Below are positions 26,970 to 36,570 of a DNA stretch of 64,000 bases, one piece after another. The DNA comes from Halorubrum depositum. Its GTDB lineage: Archaea > Halobacteriota > Halobacteria > Halobacteriales > Haloferacaceae. How positions within the stretch are numbered: position 1 is the stretch's first letter; each line of letters begins with the position of its first letter. Under the pieces are notes generated by a model. It was not told where the DNA came from. It saw only the letters and a program-made list of their open reading frames with translations, and made no database searches. The DNA lies in contig NZ_VCNM01000001.1 in assembly GCF_007671725.1 (NCBI RefSeq), positions 1,178,001 to 1,242,000 on the forward strand, in the 5' to 3' direction. The position numbers and the translations under genes are program-made.

Positions 26970-27997
26970 AGTAGGTCGAACTTCTCCCCGAGTTCTCTCA
27001 CGTTCTTGCGCACGTCGTCGCGGTCGACCTCCCCGCGGAGGATCCCGATGATGCCGCTCGGCGCGAACAGGACGGTGACCATGATCAGCGTGCCGATGAG
27101 CGGTAGGTAGAACGTGGTCGATCCGAGGAACACCGACGAGAGCCGCTCCAACAGGAACACGAGCAGGCCGCCGGCGACCGGCCCGGTGAGCGTGCCCAGT
27201 CCGCCCAGAAGCGCCATGATCACCATCCGATCGGTGATGATCGGCGCGAGGACGTCGTTCGGGTGGATGTAGACGATGTACCACGCGTGAACCGATCCGA
27301 AGACGGCCGCGACGACACACGAGAGCACGTACACCTGCCGTTTCACCCGGGTGGTGTCGATGCCGAGCGACTCGGCGGCGTCCTGGTCGTCCCGCAGCGC
27401 CTTCACCCGGTAGCCGAACTCGTGACGTTCGAACAGGTAGTAGGTGAGCGCCATCGTGGCCAGACACAACAGGAGCATCGCGTAGTAGAAGAACGTCTCG
27501 CCGATCTCGAACGGGACCGCGATCCCAATGAGCGTGTCCGGCGAGCGAGGCAGGCTCAACCCGAATGTCCCGCCGGTGATCCCGGTCACGAGCGCCGCCT
27601 GCTTCATCGACTCGGCGAACGCCCACGTCGCGATCGCGAAGTACGCTCCGGTGAGCCGGAGCGTCGGCACGGCGACGAGGTACGAGATCGCCGCCGAGGC
27701 GACGAGCGCGAGCGCGAAGCCGACGAGGAACGGGAAGCCGAACTGCACCATCGCGATCCCGGCCGCGAAGGCGCCGATCCCGAAGTAGGCCCCGTGGCCG
27801 AAGTCCAGGTAGCCGGCGTAGCCGCCGATCATGTTCCACGACTGCGCGAGGCCGATCCACATCAGCGCACCCACTCCGATCCGGGCCCAAAAGTTCCCGA
27901 ACGCGATCGGCCACACGATCAGCAGGACGCCGAGCGCGACGTACCAGTGGCGGCGAGCTCCGGGGATCCGGTCGAGGAAGGGAACGTCGTCGGTCAT
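26966..27997 (-). CDS. livM: Branched-chain amino acid/amide-type ABC importer permease (LivM-like)
   Basis: 343-aa polytopic membrane protein. The family core GYAGYLDFGHGAYFGIGAFAAG and the cytoplasmic coupling segment GYRVKALRDDQDAAESLGIDTTRVK are clear, as is GGLGTLTGPVAGG near the C-terminus. The ATG at 27997 overlaps the LivH stop by four bases. It forms the translocation pore with LivH. Confidence 0.93.
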   Translation of the reverse strand: MTDDVPFLDRIPGARRHWYVALGVLLIVWPIAFGNFWARIGVGALMWIGLAQSWNMIGGYAGYLDFGHGAYFGIGAFAAGIAMVQFGFPFLVGFALALVASAAISYLVAVPTLRLTGAYFAIATWAFAESMKQAALVTGITGGTFGLSLPRSPDTLIGIAVPFEIGETFFYYAMLLLCLATMALTYYLFERHEFGYRVKALRDDQDAAESLGIDTTRVKRQVYVLSCVVAAVFGSVHAWYIVYIHPNDVLAPIITDRMVIMALLGGLGTLTGPVAGGLLVFLLERLSSVFLGSTTFYLPLIGTLIMVTVLFAPSGIIGILRGEVDRDDVRKNVRELGEKFDLL

Positions 27998-28887
27998 GTG
28001 GCCCACTCTCCCTTACCGAGGATCCCCGCCGGCGAGACCAGCAGGACGAGGTAGATGATCGCGAACAGCACGAGCAACACCAGGTTCCCGCTGATGTACA
28101 CCGCCGTGAACGACTGGGTGAGCCCGAGGACGATTCCGGCGAGGATGACTCCCGGGAGGTAACCCATGCCGGCGAGCACAACCATGAAGAACGCGAACGC
28201 GGTGTACTGTAACCCCATTCCGGGGTTCGCCGTGAACGTCATGCCGATGAACACGCCCGCGCTGCCGGTCAGCGCGGCGTACGCGCCGTAGGCGATCGAC
28301 TGGTAGCGGTTGATGTTGATCCCCATCAGCCGCGCGTTCGTCCGGTCCTCGGCGATCGCGCGGATCGCCATTCCCCCCCGCGTTCGATACAGGTAGTACA
28401 TGAACACGACCAAGGCAGTGACGCCGAACACCGCCGTCACCGTACGGACGACCGGGAACGTGCCGACTCCGGGAACCGCCACCCCGCCGGTTAACAGCGA
28501 AGACGGGACGTCCCGATTGTTCGGGCCGAAGATCGTGAGCACCGACCCGCGGAGGAACGTCGCGAGCCCGAAGGTGAACACGAGCCCCATCAACAGCGGG
28601 TGGGGTCTGTCGCCCGTCGTCACGTGGTGGATCAGCGGCTGGATCAGCGCGCCGAGCGCGAAGAAGACGACGAGCACGATCGGGATGGCGAATATCCCCT
28701 CGGCGCCGAACAGGGGGGCGAGCACCGCCCCCATGAACGCGCCGACCATCACGTACTCGCCGACCGCGAAGTCGACGACTTCGAGGACGCCGAACGCTAA
28801 CGAGAATCCGACGCCGATCGTGACGTAAATCCCCCCGAGCAGGAGGCCGTTGATGACGATCTGTGTGAACAGGCCGATATCGACCAT
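27994..28887 (-). CDS. livH: Branched-chain amino acid/amide-type ABC importer permease (LivH-like)
   Basis: 297-aa polytopic membrane protein, start MVDIGLFTQIVINGLLLGG. Family markers are GVGFSLAFGVLEVVDFAVGE, GGMAIRAIAEDRTNARLMGI (coupling loop) and ALTGSAGVFIGMTFTANPGMG. It begins 11 bases after the binding-protein gene stop on the same strand. Confidence 0.93.
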   Translation of the reverse strand: MVDIGLFTQIVINGLLLGGIYVTIGVGFSLAFGVLEVVDFAVGEYVMVGAFMGAVLAPLFGAEGIFAIPIVLVVFFALGALIQPLIHHVTTGDRPHPLLMGLVFTFGLATFLRGSVLTIFGPNNRDVPSSLLTGGVAVPGVGTFPVVRTVTAVFGVTALVVFMYYLYRTRGGMAIRAIAEDRTNARLMGININRYQSIAYGAYAALTGSAGVFIGMTFTANPGMGLQYTAFAFFMVVLAGMGYLPGVILAGIVLGLTQSFTAVYISGNLVLLVLFAIIYLVLLVSPAGILGKGEWAT

Positions 28888-28898
28888 TTACTCGGTGG

Positions 28899-30173
28899 TT
28901 ACCGCTCGTCCCACGCGGGGACGGGATAGTTGGCCTCGCCGGTCGCGGATTCCTCGGGGCCGACGATCGTCGGCGAGCCGTCCTCGCCGAGCTGGATGAG
29001 GAGGGGCTGAGTGTTGATGTTGTTGTGGTGGTATTCGCCTCCCGTCTCGAAGGCGACGTCACCGTAGAAGGTGTTCACCTCGATCTCCTCGAGGATCCCG
29101 ATCAGCTCGTCCTTGTCGTCCTGGGAGAGCGGCGGCGCCGCGCCGAGCTCCTTGAACGCCTCTTGGAAGACGATCCCTGCGGCCGTCGATCCGGCCTGCG
29201 TGTAGTCCGGTGCGGTGTCGTACGCGGACTGGGAGGCGTCCGCGTACGCCTGCGGGGAGTCGAAGAGGACGCCCCCTTCCCGGTCGACGCCCGGGATCCA
29301 GACGGTCGCGCCGAAGGTGTACGGCGCCTGGGCGCCCGCGCCGTCCTTGTACGAGCCGGTGTTGACGCCGTAATGCATCAGGAACCCGTCGGGGTTGTAG
29401 CCGAGCTGTTCGGCCGCGTTGACGAGGTTGACGTGGCTCCCGATGTGTCCCCCGTGGAGGTGGAGGTCCGGGTCGGCGTTCTGGGCCGCGCTCACGACGT
29501 TGGTGTAGTCGGTGTCGCGCGGGAACTGCTCGTAGTTCTCGACCGTGATTCCGGCCTCCTCGGCGGCGGCCTGCATCGAATCGCCGGTCGCGACCGAGAA
29601 GGGTTCGTTGACGGCCGTGATGTAGACGGAGTCGGGCTGCGGCTCGAGGTTGAGCAGTGCGGAGGCCGCTTCGTTCCCGATGATGCTCACCGTCGGGATC
29701 GTCCCGAAGCTGTACTCGTACCCCTCCTGCCAGATCTGTGGTGACTCGGCGCTCCCGGTGATGTGGGGCATCGAGTTCTGGTCCATGATCGGACAGACGG
29801 CGAGAGTGACGTTGCTCGAGTACGGGCCGAGGATCGCGTCGGCGCCGTCGTTGATCATCTCAGACGCCGCGTCCGCCCCCGTCGAAGGGTTCGACTGCGC
29901 GTCGGCGTACTCTATCTGCACCTCGTACGTCTCTCCACCGATCTCGATGCCGCCTTGTTCCTCGTTTATCGTGTCCGCCCAGAGGTCGTATCCGCGCTGA
30001 GTGACTTCGCCACCGAACCGGAGATCCCCTGAGAGCGAGGTCACCGCGCCGAGTTTGAAGTAGTCACGGCCTGAACCGCCTCCAAGCCCGGCACAGCCTG
30101 CGAGGCCGACTGCGGTCGCCGTACCGCCGACGCTTTTCAGAAACGTCCGCCGATCCTTGTGTTTGCGTGTCAT
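28899..30173 (-). CDS. Type I (Liv/amide) substrate-binding lipoprotein
   Basis: 424 aa, first gene of the Liv operon. A Tat lipoprotein signal (KDRRTFLKSVGG...GLAGC) is followed by a two-lobe periplasmic-binding-protein type I domain: FKLGAVTSLSGDLRFGGEV, GADAILGPYSSN, MPHITGSAESPQIW. It captures substrate outside the cell; specificity (branched-chain amino acid, amide or urea) is unresolved. The ATG at 30173 is used since an earlier in-frame TTG at 30194 would push the twin arginines away from the N-terminus. Confidence 0.9.
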   Translation of the reverse strand: MTRKHKDRRTFLKSVGGTATAVGLAGCAGLGGGSGRDYFKLGAVTSLSGDLRFGGEVTQRGYDLWADTINEEQGGIEIGGETYEVQIEYADAQSNPSTGADAASEMINDGADAILGPYSSNVTLAVCPIMDQNSMPHITGSAESPQIWQEGYEYSFGTIPTVSIIGNEAASALLNLEPQPDSVYITAVNEPFSVATGDSMQAAAEEAGITVENYEQFPRDTDYTNVVSAAQNADPDLHLHGGHIGSHVNLVNAAEQLGYNPDGFLMHYGVNTGSYKDGAGAQAPYTFGATVWIPGVDREGGVLFDSPQAYADASQSAYDTAPDYTQAGSTAAGIVFQEAFKELGAAPPLSQDDKDELIGILEEIEVNTFYGDVAFETGGEYHHNNINTQPLLIQLGEDGSPTIVGPEESATGEANYPVPAWDER

Positions 30174-30341
30174 AGCTACACAAGCTATACTCAAACTTCC
30201 TGTAATAAGTGTTGGGTTCGAGATATTTGATTGCGTTGAACAGGGTCCAAATTAAACCGGATAGGTAGTATTTGGATGGTCTCTCGTGGTTGAACCTGAA
30301 CAGCCATTAATTATTTATTCCCATCACCGAATTCATGTGGC
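30174..30341. promoter_or_regulatory. Divergent promoter region, Liv operon / aminotransferase
   Basis: 168 AT-richer bases between divergent genes. A TATTTAT-type TATA box (30309-30317) is centred about 28 bases before the aminotransferase ATG at 30342; on the other strand CTTATTACA lies about 27-35 bases before 30173. The Lrp/AsnC gene 1.4 kb away is the likely regulator of both; operator position not determined. Confidence 0.5.
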
Positions 30342-31751
30342 ATGGTACCAAGCCCGTCGATCGACGAGATCCACTTCTCGATGGAGCCGGATGTGGAGAC
30401 GGTTCCCGGACCACGAACAGGGCAGTTGATCGAACAGCAACGAGAGATCGATAGCAACGCCGTCGCCTATCCGCGACGCATACCGATCGCGATCGAGGAG
30501 GCCAAAGGCGCGACCATCAGGGACGTCGACGGGAACACCTTCCTCGACTTCTTCGCCGGAATCGGCGTGTTGAACGTCGGTCACTCCAACCCGTACGTGC
30601 TCGAGGGCGTCCACGAGCAGCTCGATAAGGTCGCTCACACGGTGGACTTCCCCACCGAGGCGCGGATCGAGTTCATCGAACGGCTCAACGACATCGCCCC
30701 TGACGGTCTCGGCGGGAACAGTAAGGTCATCTTCGGCGGACCGAGCGGCAGCGACGCGATCGAGGGGTCGATCAAGCTCGCCAAACACAACACCGGCCGC
30801 CACGGCACGCTCGCCTTCGAGGGGTCGTACCACGGGACGACGGCCGGTGCGCTCAGCCTCACCGCCGGCAAGGCGTACAAGCAGGGGTACGGCCCGCTGT
30901 TGGCCGACGCCGTCCACGTCCCGTTCCCCGACCCGAGCGAACCGGGCCCGACCGGTGACGTCGAGTCGTTCTGTCCCGCGGAGAACTGTTGTCAGGCGGG
31001 TACCTGTGCCCGTGCGCTGGACGCGGTCCAACGGAAGTTCGAGGGCCCGTACGGGGGCCACGAGTCGCCCGCCGGGATCTGGGTCGAGCCGATCCAGGGC
31101 GAGGGCGGCGTGGTCGTCCCGCCGGAGGGGTTCCTGAAAGGACTCCGCGACATCGCGGACGACAACGACGCGCTACTCGTGTTCGACGAGATCCAGACCG
31201 GGTTCGGACGCACCGGCGAGTGGTTCGCGGCCGACCACTGGGACGTGACGCCGGACGCGATGACGATGGCGAAGGGGATCGGCGGCTCCGGGCTCCCCAT
31301 CGGCGCGATGATGTATCACGAGGAGTACGACACGTGGGGCCCGGGCGGTCACGTCGGCACCTTCCGCGGGAACGTCCCCGCGTTCGTCGGCGGAACGCGC
31401 GCGATAGAGTACATCGAATCGCACGACCTCCTCGATCACGCGACCGAGGTCGGGGCCTACATCCGGTCGCGATTCCGTGAGCTCGCCGAGGACGTCCCCG
31501 AAATCGTCGACATCCGCGGAAAAGGCCAGTTCACCGGCGTCGAATTTGCAGTGGATGGTGACCCCTCGAAGTCGCTCGTCGAATCGATCCAACGCGAGTG
31601 TTACCACAGGGGCGTTCTCGTGTGGTACGCCGGCCGCCACAAGAGCGTCCTTCGGCTGCTTCCGCCGCTCGTGTTGACGCAACGCCAAGCGGAGATCGGA
31701 CTGGACATCATCACCGAATCGATCCGTGACGTCCTCGCGGACCGCGACTGA
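30342..31751 (+). CDS. Class III PLP aminotransferase
   Basis: 469 aa, of the GABA / diaminobutyrate / ornithine aminotransferase group that moves an omega or alpha amino group to 2-oxoglutarate or pyruvate. Landmarks: [66 protein letters not shown] and PLP Lys in [16 protein letters not shown]. An insertion around residues 211-222 has four cysteines in [12 protein letters not shown], an unusual cluster that could bind metal. It is divergent from the Liv operon and close to an Lrp-type regulator, suggesting use of imported nitrogen compounds. Confidence 0.92.
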   Translation: MVPSPSIDEIHFSMEPDVETVPGPRTGQLIEQQREIDSNAVAYPRRIPIAIEEAKGATIRDVDGNTFLDFFAGIGVLNVGHSNPYVLEGVHEQLDKVAHTVDFPTEARIEFIERLNDIAPDGLGGNSKVIFGGPSGSDAIEGSIKLAKHNTGRHGTLAFEGSYHGTTAGALSLTAGKAYKQGYGPLLADAVHVPFPDPSEPGPTGDVESFCPAENCCQAGTCARALDAVQRKFEGPYGGHESPAGIWVEPIQGEGGVVVPPEGFLKGLRDIADDNDALLVFDEIQTGFGRTGEWFAADHWDVTPDAMTMAKGIGGSGLPIGAMMYHEEYDTWGPGGHVGTFRGNVPAFVGGTRAIEYIESHDLLDHATEVGAYIRSRFRELAEDVPEIVDIRGKGQFTGVEFAVDGDPSKSLVESIQRECYHRGVLVWYAGRHKSVLRLLPPLVLTQRQAEIGLDIITESIRDVLADRD

Positions 31752-31770
31752 CGAGCTTCCGCAGCGTCGG

Positions 31771-32292
31771 TCACTCTATGTCGTCGCCGGTCTCGTCGAG
31801 CCCGTGCGAGTTCAGTATGGTCTCCTCGCTGTAGTCGCGTAACATCCCCACGCTCTCGTCGGCTTTGATCGAACTGATCACGAACTTCGAACTCGTCCGT
31901 TGGATACCGTCGATGGCCTCGAACTCCTCGACGAGCGTCTCGATCATGTCGCGAGACGGAAGCCGTGAGATAACGATGAAGTCCGTATCGCCCATCATAA
32001 AGTACACCTCGTTTACCCCCTCGATGGCGGCCAACTCCTTTCCGACCTCCTCCTGATACCCCTCTCCGAACTCGGCGAGGACTTCGGAGATGACCGTGAG
32101 ACCGAGTCCGGCCTTTTCGAAATCGATCTCGAACAGGTCGTTTTTGATCACTCCCCGGTCCTTCATGTTCTTGATCCGGTAGTGGACGGTCGATTTGGGG
32201 ATGTCCGTCTCCTCCTGTATGCGTTCGGGGCTGGTGGAGTCGTTCTCCGCGATCGAGCGGAGAATGCGAACGTCTCGGCCATCTAGTCCCAT
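31771..32292 (-). CDS. Lrp/AsnC-family transcriptional regulator
   Basis: 173 aa. N-terminal winged helix (GLDGRDVRILRSIAENDSTSPERIQEETDIPKSTVHYRIKN split over residues 1-45) and C-terminal RAM ligand-sensing domain (VNEVYFMMGDTDFIVISRLPS). The start at 32292 matches the standard family start and has a GGAG 12-15 bases upstream; the frame stays open for 265 more codons upstream without family resemblance. Convergent with the aminotransferase gene; the usual job is amino-acid-responsive control of neighbours, here probably the Liv operon and aminotransferase. Confidence 0.9.
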   Translation of the reverse strand: MGLDGRDVRILRSIAENDSTSPERIQEETDIPKSTVHYRIKNMKDRGVIKNDLFEIDFEKAGLGLTVISEVLAEFGEGYQEEVGKELAAIEGVNEVYFMMGDTDFIVISRLPSRDMIETLVEEFEAIDGIQRTSSKFVISSIKADESVGMLRDYSEETILNSHGLDETGDDIE

Positions 32293-32587
32293 CCGTGATG
32301 CCCCTCCAAGCGATTCCGATCGTCCGTCGATCGAGGTGTAATCATATCCGTACCGTGTCGGTAGATAGCTAAATATACTTGGCTCCGTGAGAAATTCAGA
32401 AGATTGCGAGTTCGTATAGAACGTAGCTAAATCGGTGTCGGTTCGTCCCGGCATCGAGCGGTATACTGAATCGGACGGGGTTTCCAACCCCTGGTCGGAG
32501 ACCGTCACGAGCGAGCGATCGGTAGGGCCGATTCCGCACCGCCGGGCGAGTCGGTCGTGTCCGTCTGCAGTCTCACTCGGTGGCGAC

Positions 32588-32695
32588 ATGATCGCGGGAT
32601 ACCCCAACCGCGACACCGGCCGCAACGAGATCCTCGCGGGAGCGGTCGCGGGGCTCGTCGCTTTCCTCCCGTACCTCCTCGGCCGGCTCCTCTGA
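32588..32695 (+). CDS. Possible 35-aa single-helix membrane peptide
   Basis: MIAGYPNRDTGRNEIL followed by a hydrophobic run AGAVAGLVAFLPYLLG. The short polar head and one helix look like a genuine small haloarchaeal membrane peptide, but there is no homology evidence and no clear promoter. The rest of the interval 32293-32935 shows no other supportable gene. Confidence 0.3.
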   Translation: MIAGYPNRDTGRNEILAGAVAGLVAFLPYLLGRLL

Positions 32696-32935
32696 TCGGC
32701 GGTGGAAGACCCTGTCATCCCTCGGATCACGGGTGCGAGCGTCACGACCAGTCTCGTCGTCGGTGACGACTCGGCGATCGAACGGGGAATATTTCGCGGG
32801 ACCGTGTTTTGCTGAACGCGAGCGTTCAGATCACCGAGAGGGCGGAGGATCGGTCTCACCGATCCGCTCGCGAGGGCGACGCCGAGCGCTGCGACCACCG
32901 GGTGTAATGACGCGGGCGACCGAAGGGCGACGCGA

Positions 32936-33619
32936 ATGTCGTTCGACCCCGACCGCGTCCGGACGGTGACGTTCGACTCGTACAGCACCCTCGTCGACGT
33001 GGAGGCAGCGGAGGCCGCGCTCGCCGACCGCGTGGCCGACCCCGAGCCGGTGTCGCGGCTCTGGCGGTCGCGGTCGCTGGCGTACACGTTCGTCGCGAAC
33101 GCGATCGACGCCTACCAGCCGTTCTACGAGATGAATCGAGACGCGCTGACGTACGCCCTGGAGGCGCACGGCGTCGACCTCCCGGCGGCCGAGCGCGACG
33201 AGATCCTCGCGGTGTACCACGAGTTAGAGGTGTTCGACGACGTCCGCTCGGGGATCGAGCGCCTCCGCGAGGGCGGCTACGAGCCGTACGTGCTCTCGAA
33301 CGGGAACCCGGCGATGCTCGAGTCGATGGTCGAACACGCCGGGATCGAGGACCTCGTCGCGGACGCGATAAGCGCCGACGAGGTGGAGACGTTCAAGCCG
33401 GCCGCGGCGCTGTACCGCCACGGCGCCGCCCGAACCGGGACGCCGATCGACGAGGTCGTCCACGTCACCGCCGGCTGGTTCGACGTGATGGGCGCCGCTC
33501 ACGCCGGGATGCAGGCGGTCCGCCTCGACCGGAAGGGGACCCCGTGGGAGCCGTTCGGCGGCGCCCCGGACCGCACGGTCGAGTCGATCCACGAACTGGC
33601 GGACGCGCTGGGGGTCTGA
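32936..33619 (+). CDS. HAD-superfamily hydrolase, haloacid dehalogenase type II-like
   Basis: 227 aa. Motif I is VTFDSYSTLVD with nucleophile Asp14 (the second DxD Asp is Ser, as in L-2-haloacid dehalogenases), motif II VLSNGNP, motif III Lys in VETFKPAAALYRH and motif IV VTAGWFDVMGA. These enzymes replace a C-2 halogen by hydroxyl, but phosphatase-like relatives exist, so a true dehalogenase activity is only probable. A 6-base gap to the following SDR suggests a two-gene operon. Confidence 0.87.
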   Translation: MSFDPDRVRTVTFDSYSTLVDVEAAEAALADRVADPEPVSRLWRSRSLAYTFVANAIDAYQPFYEMNRDALTYALEAHGVDLPAAERDEILAVYHELEVFDDVRSGIERLREGGYEPYVLSNGNPAMLESMVEHAGIEDLVADAISADEVETFKPAAALYRHGAARTGTPIDEVVHVTAGWFDVMGAAHAGMQAVRLDRKGTPWEPFGGAPDRTVESIHELADALGV

Positions 33620-33625
33620 ATCTCG

Positions 33626-34435
33626 ATGTCCGAGCGTGACGCGGACCCGGGAGAACGGTCCCACCCACCGACAGACGCGCTCCCGGACCTCTCGGCGAAG
33701 GTCGCCGTCGTCACGGGCGGCGGGCGCGGGATCGGGGAGGCGATCGCGCTCGGACTGGCGACGGCCGGCGCGACGGTCGTCCCCGCGGCGCGGACGGAGG
33801 GAGAGGTCGAGGCGGTCGCCGAGACGATCCGCGAGCGCGGCGGAACGGCGCGGGGGGTCACCGCCGACGTGACGGACGACGCCGACGTCGAGGCGCTTGT
33901 CGCGGAGACCGTCGAGCGCTTCGGCTCGCTGGACGTGCTCGTCAACAACGCGGGGTTCAACCCCGACGACGCGCTCGGCGACCCCGCGGAGATCGACGCC
34001 GACGCGGTCGACGACGTGCTCGACGTGAACCTGCGGGGCGCGTTCCGGACGCTCCGGGCGGCCGGCCCGCACCTGCAGGAGTCGGGCGGAAGCGTCGTCA
34101 ACGTCGCCAGCGTGGCGGGGGAGGTCGGCCTGCCGCGGCAACACTCGTACGTCGCCTCGAAGCACGGGCTCGTCGGGCTCACGAAGAGCGCGGCGATCGA
34201 CTGGGCGCCCGAGGTCCGAGTGAACGCGGTCGCGCCGGGCTACGTCGCGACCGATCTCACCGAAACGCTCCGGGAGAGCGAGCGGCTCCGGGAGTCGATC
34301 CTCGACCGGACCCCGCTGGATCGCTTCGCCGACCCGATGGAGGTCGCCGGACCGGTCGTCTTTCTCGCCAGCGACGCCGCGAGCTTCGTCACCGGCGAGA
34401 CGCTGGCGGCCGACGGCGGCTGGACCGCGCGGTGA
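33626..34435 (+). CDS. Short-chain dehydrogenase/reductase (FabG-like)
   Basis: 269 aa classical SDR using NAD(P)H. Cofactor loop TGGGRGIG, adenine-ring Asp in TADVTDD, NNAG, catalytic Ser in VNVASVAG, and Tyr-x-x-x-Lys in SYVASKHG; C-terminal PLDRFADPMEVAGPVVFLASD and TGETLAADGG are typical of 3-oxoacyl-ACP/CoA reductase-like members. A 25-residue acidic N-terminal extension precedes the fold. Likely cotranscribed with the HAD gene, which hints at linked 2-hydroxy acid chemistry, but substrate is unknown. Confidence 0.9.
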   Translation: MSERDADPGERSHPPTDALPDLSAKVAVVTGGGRGIGEAIALGLATAGATVVPAARTEGEVEAVAETIRERGGTARGVTADVTDDADVEALVAETVERFGSLDVLVNNAGFNPDDALGDPAEIDADAVDDVLDVNLRGAFRTLRAAGPHLQESGGSVVNVASVAGEVGLPRQHSYVASKHGLVGLTKSAAIDWAPEVRVNAVAPGYVATDLTETLRESERLRESILDRTPLDRFADPMEVAGPVVFLASDAASFVTGETLAADGGWTAR

Positions 34436-34515
34436 GGGGATCGGTCGAACGCGGCGTCGCGGCGGCGCATCGTCGCGTCGGCGCGTCGGCGCGTCGTCGC
34501 CGGCCGAGCGAAGTC

Positions 34516-35598
34516 TCACGCCGACGTCGGCCGGCCGTCGAGCGCGACGTCGAGCGGGTCCTCGATCTCGCCGACGACCGCCTCCAGCGCGTCTGTCGCC
34601 GTGATCAGTCCGACGATCGTCCCGTCGTCGACGACGAGCGCGAGCTCCTGGTTAGCGTCCTGAAACCGGTCGACCGCGTCGCTGATGTGCACCTCGGGCC
34701 CGAGCGTCATCGGCGGGGCGGCCACGTCTTCGAAGTCGACCGTCCCGCCGCGGAGCGCGTCGATCCCGTCGACGACGGACGGGACGTAGACGATCCCGCG
34801 GAACTCGTCCGGGTCGGCCGGGTCGTCGCCGATCAGCGGGAACCGGGTGTGCGGGCTGCCGCCGATCCGGTCGAGGTTCTCCGCCACGCTCGCGGTCGTC
34901 GAGAGGAAGACGACCTCCTCGCGGGGCGTCATGACCGTGTCGACCGTGGTCTCGCCGATGGTGAGGGCGTTGAGAACCTCCTCGCGGCGCTCGACGGTGA
35001 GATCGCTGCGGGAGAGGAGCGAGCCGAGCCGGTTGCGCAGGTCCGCGCGCGACTCGACGCGGTCGGTCTCCGTCTCGAGCCACGCCCCGGTCATCTCGAC
35101 GCCGAAGCGCCGGAGCGTCCACTTGGCGACCGCGTCGCCGAGAACGATGACCGGGTACAGCAGTTTCGCGAACCAGTAGAGCGGCGTCGCGCCGTACCGG
35201 GCGACGAACTTCGTGCGCTCGACGCCGAGGTACGTGGGGGTCTGCTCGCCGTGCGTGAGGTGGAGCAAGTTGATGATCACGAACCCGACTACCGCGCCGG
35301 CGCCGACCGACGCGAGCGCCGTGTTCGCGAACAGCGGCTCGACGAGCGACGCGAGCGCCGGCTCCGCGACGATCCCGACCGCGATGCTCGTCGCCGAGAT
35401 CCCCACCTGACAGCTGGTGAGGTAGATCTCGAGATCCTGCGTCATCTCCCACGCCCGCCGGAGTCCCGGCGCGTCGAACTCCGACTCCGGGAACTGGCGC
35501 ACTCGGGTCAGGGCGAACTCGATCGCGACGAAGAACCCGTTCGCGAGAATAAGCAGCATCCCGGCGGTCAGACGGAGGGCGACCTCGAACCCGTACAT
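34516..35598 (-). CDS. CNNM-domain / CBS-pair membrane protein (CorC/HlyC type)
   Basis: 360 aa. N-terminal CNNM (DUF21) domain with helices LTAGMLLILANGFFVAIEFALTRV and VGAGAVVGFVIINLLHLTHGEQTP, then two CBS domains (VDTVMTPREEVVFLSTTASV; PPMTLGPEVHISDAVDRF). Relatives are Mg/Co efflux or transport proteins. The CorC_HlyC C-terminal domain found in longer homologs is absent. The ATG at 35598 is supported by a TATATC about 28 bases upstream. Confidence 0.88.
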   Translation of the reverse strand: MYGFEVALRLTAGMLLILANGFFVAIEFALTRVRQFPESEFDAPGLRRAWEMTQDLEIYLTSCQVGISATSIAVGIVAEPALASLVEPLFANTALASVGAGAVVGFVIINLLHLTHGEQTPTYLGVERTKFVARYGATPLYWFAKLLYPVIVLGDAVAKWTLRRFGVEMTGAWLETETDRVESRADLRNRLGSLLSRSDLTVERREEVLNALTIGETTVDTVMTPREEVVFLSTTASVAENLDRIGGSPHTRFPLIGDDPADPDEFRGIVYVPSVVDGIDALRGGTVDFEDVAAPPMTLGPEVHISDAVDRFQDANQELALVVDDGTIVGLITATDALEAVVGEIEDPLDVALDGRPTSA

Positions 35599-35694
35599 AC
35601 GAAAGGGTGGCCGCGTCGGCGTGATATAGGTGGCTACGATCCCCGCGCGGTCGGAGCGAGAGCCACGTCTCTTAAGTAGAATTTCGGCGCCGGT

Positions 35695-35720
35695 AGTGGG
35701 CTCGGGCGGGTTCGAACCGC
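35695..35720. repeat. Exact copy of the tRNA-Val 3' end (distal att-like repeat)
   Basis: Twenty-six bases are identical to 36685-36710, which cover the acceptor 3' strand and part of the T arm of tRNA-Val, in the same orientation. It has no tRNA body attached. This is the pattern left when an element integrates at a tRNA 3' end and restores it, making this the distal attachment site of the 35.7-36.7 kb insert. Confidence 0.8.
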
Positions 35721-35867
35721 ACGACTGCAGGTAACTCACCCATCACAACCTCGAGACAGAGAAGGTGTAAGATGAGCACATAGAGGTCAAGTTGGGGCAG
35801 AGTAAATAAAAAACCAGTGAACCGACAGAATACGCTTTTAAGTGGCAGAAGACTGCTGTCTTTCAGG

Positions 35868-36416
35868 TTAGCTCGCTTCTACTTCTTTCAAAACTAAATA
35901 GCTCATACGAACCAGAGCGACGAAGAATAGAGAGATACCGAGCGCAAAAGCTCCCGTCGCAAACAGGGGAATCCATTCTTGGTAAATCAGCGCTGTGCTG
36001 ACAGCAGCGTACATCCAGGCAAACACGACTACTAAGATCAATATCCACCAAGCTCTATGATCTGAATCACTACGAAATAAGAGGATGCTCAAGAGGCTCG
36101 TGAGAGCGGCGAGAAAAACCGGAGGCGTACCCCAGGGTGATAGAAGTGGAACCCAATTTATCCAAAGTTGCAAATAAATCAGGTACTGAGCAGCTAATTT
36201 GATTATCAAATGTATTGTGATTGCTATTCCAGACAACGCCATGCAAATGGCTCCAACTGCTAAGATCCGAGCAGGATCGGTCGTTGACACGCCAGAGAAC
36301 ATGCCTCCGCTTGAATCATTGCTTCTGATTGTAGATTGACCGATGTATATCAGTGCAGTAAAAGACAGTACAATCAGCTGTAAAAAAGTCAGTAAAGTGC
36401 CTGTTTCAACCGTCAT
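35868..36416 (-). CDS. Unknown membrane protein on an AT-rich insert
   Basis: 182 aa with four or five hydrophobic helices (LLTFLQLIVLSFTALIYIG; ILAVGAICMALSGIAITIHL; PVFLAALTSLLSILLF; WWILILVVVFAWMYAAVS; LFATGAFALGISLFFVALV). I recognise no family. Codon use is clearly AT-rich against its GC-rich neighbours, and the gene lies alone between copies of the tRNA-Val 3' end, so it is very probably foreign cargo. TTTAAGTAA about 21-29 bases upstream of the ATG is a likely TATA box. Confidence 0.75.
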   Translation of the reverse strand: MTVETGTLLTFLQLIVLSFTALIYIGQSTIRSNDSSGGMFSGVSTTDPARILAVGAICMALSGIAITIHLIIKLAAQYLIYLQLWINWVPLLSPWGTPPVFLAALTSLLSILLFRSDSDHRAWWILILVVVFAWMYAAVSTALIYQEWIPLFATGAFALGISLFFVALVRMSYLVLKEVEAS

Positions 36417-36570
36417 ATCATCTGTCTCGTAGATGAATTACTTAAATCAGGTTGACTCCTCAAAAAGACGGATGAAAAGATCCCGCCGCTGTGCAACCTA
36501 TAAAAGCAAGAAATTTCTTGTCCTCAAACAATCATAACGACGCCGCTCGCGTGATGCCCGCGACAGCGAC

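Noticed and set aside
32293-33087. N-terminal extension of the Lrp regulator of about 265 codons
   Set aside because: The family start MGLDGRDVRILR is at 32292; upstream residues are non-conserved and overlap the HAD gene on the other strand.
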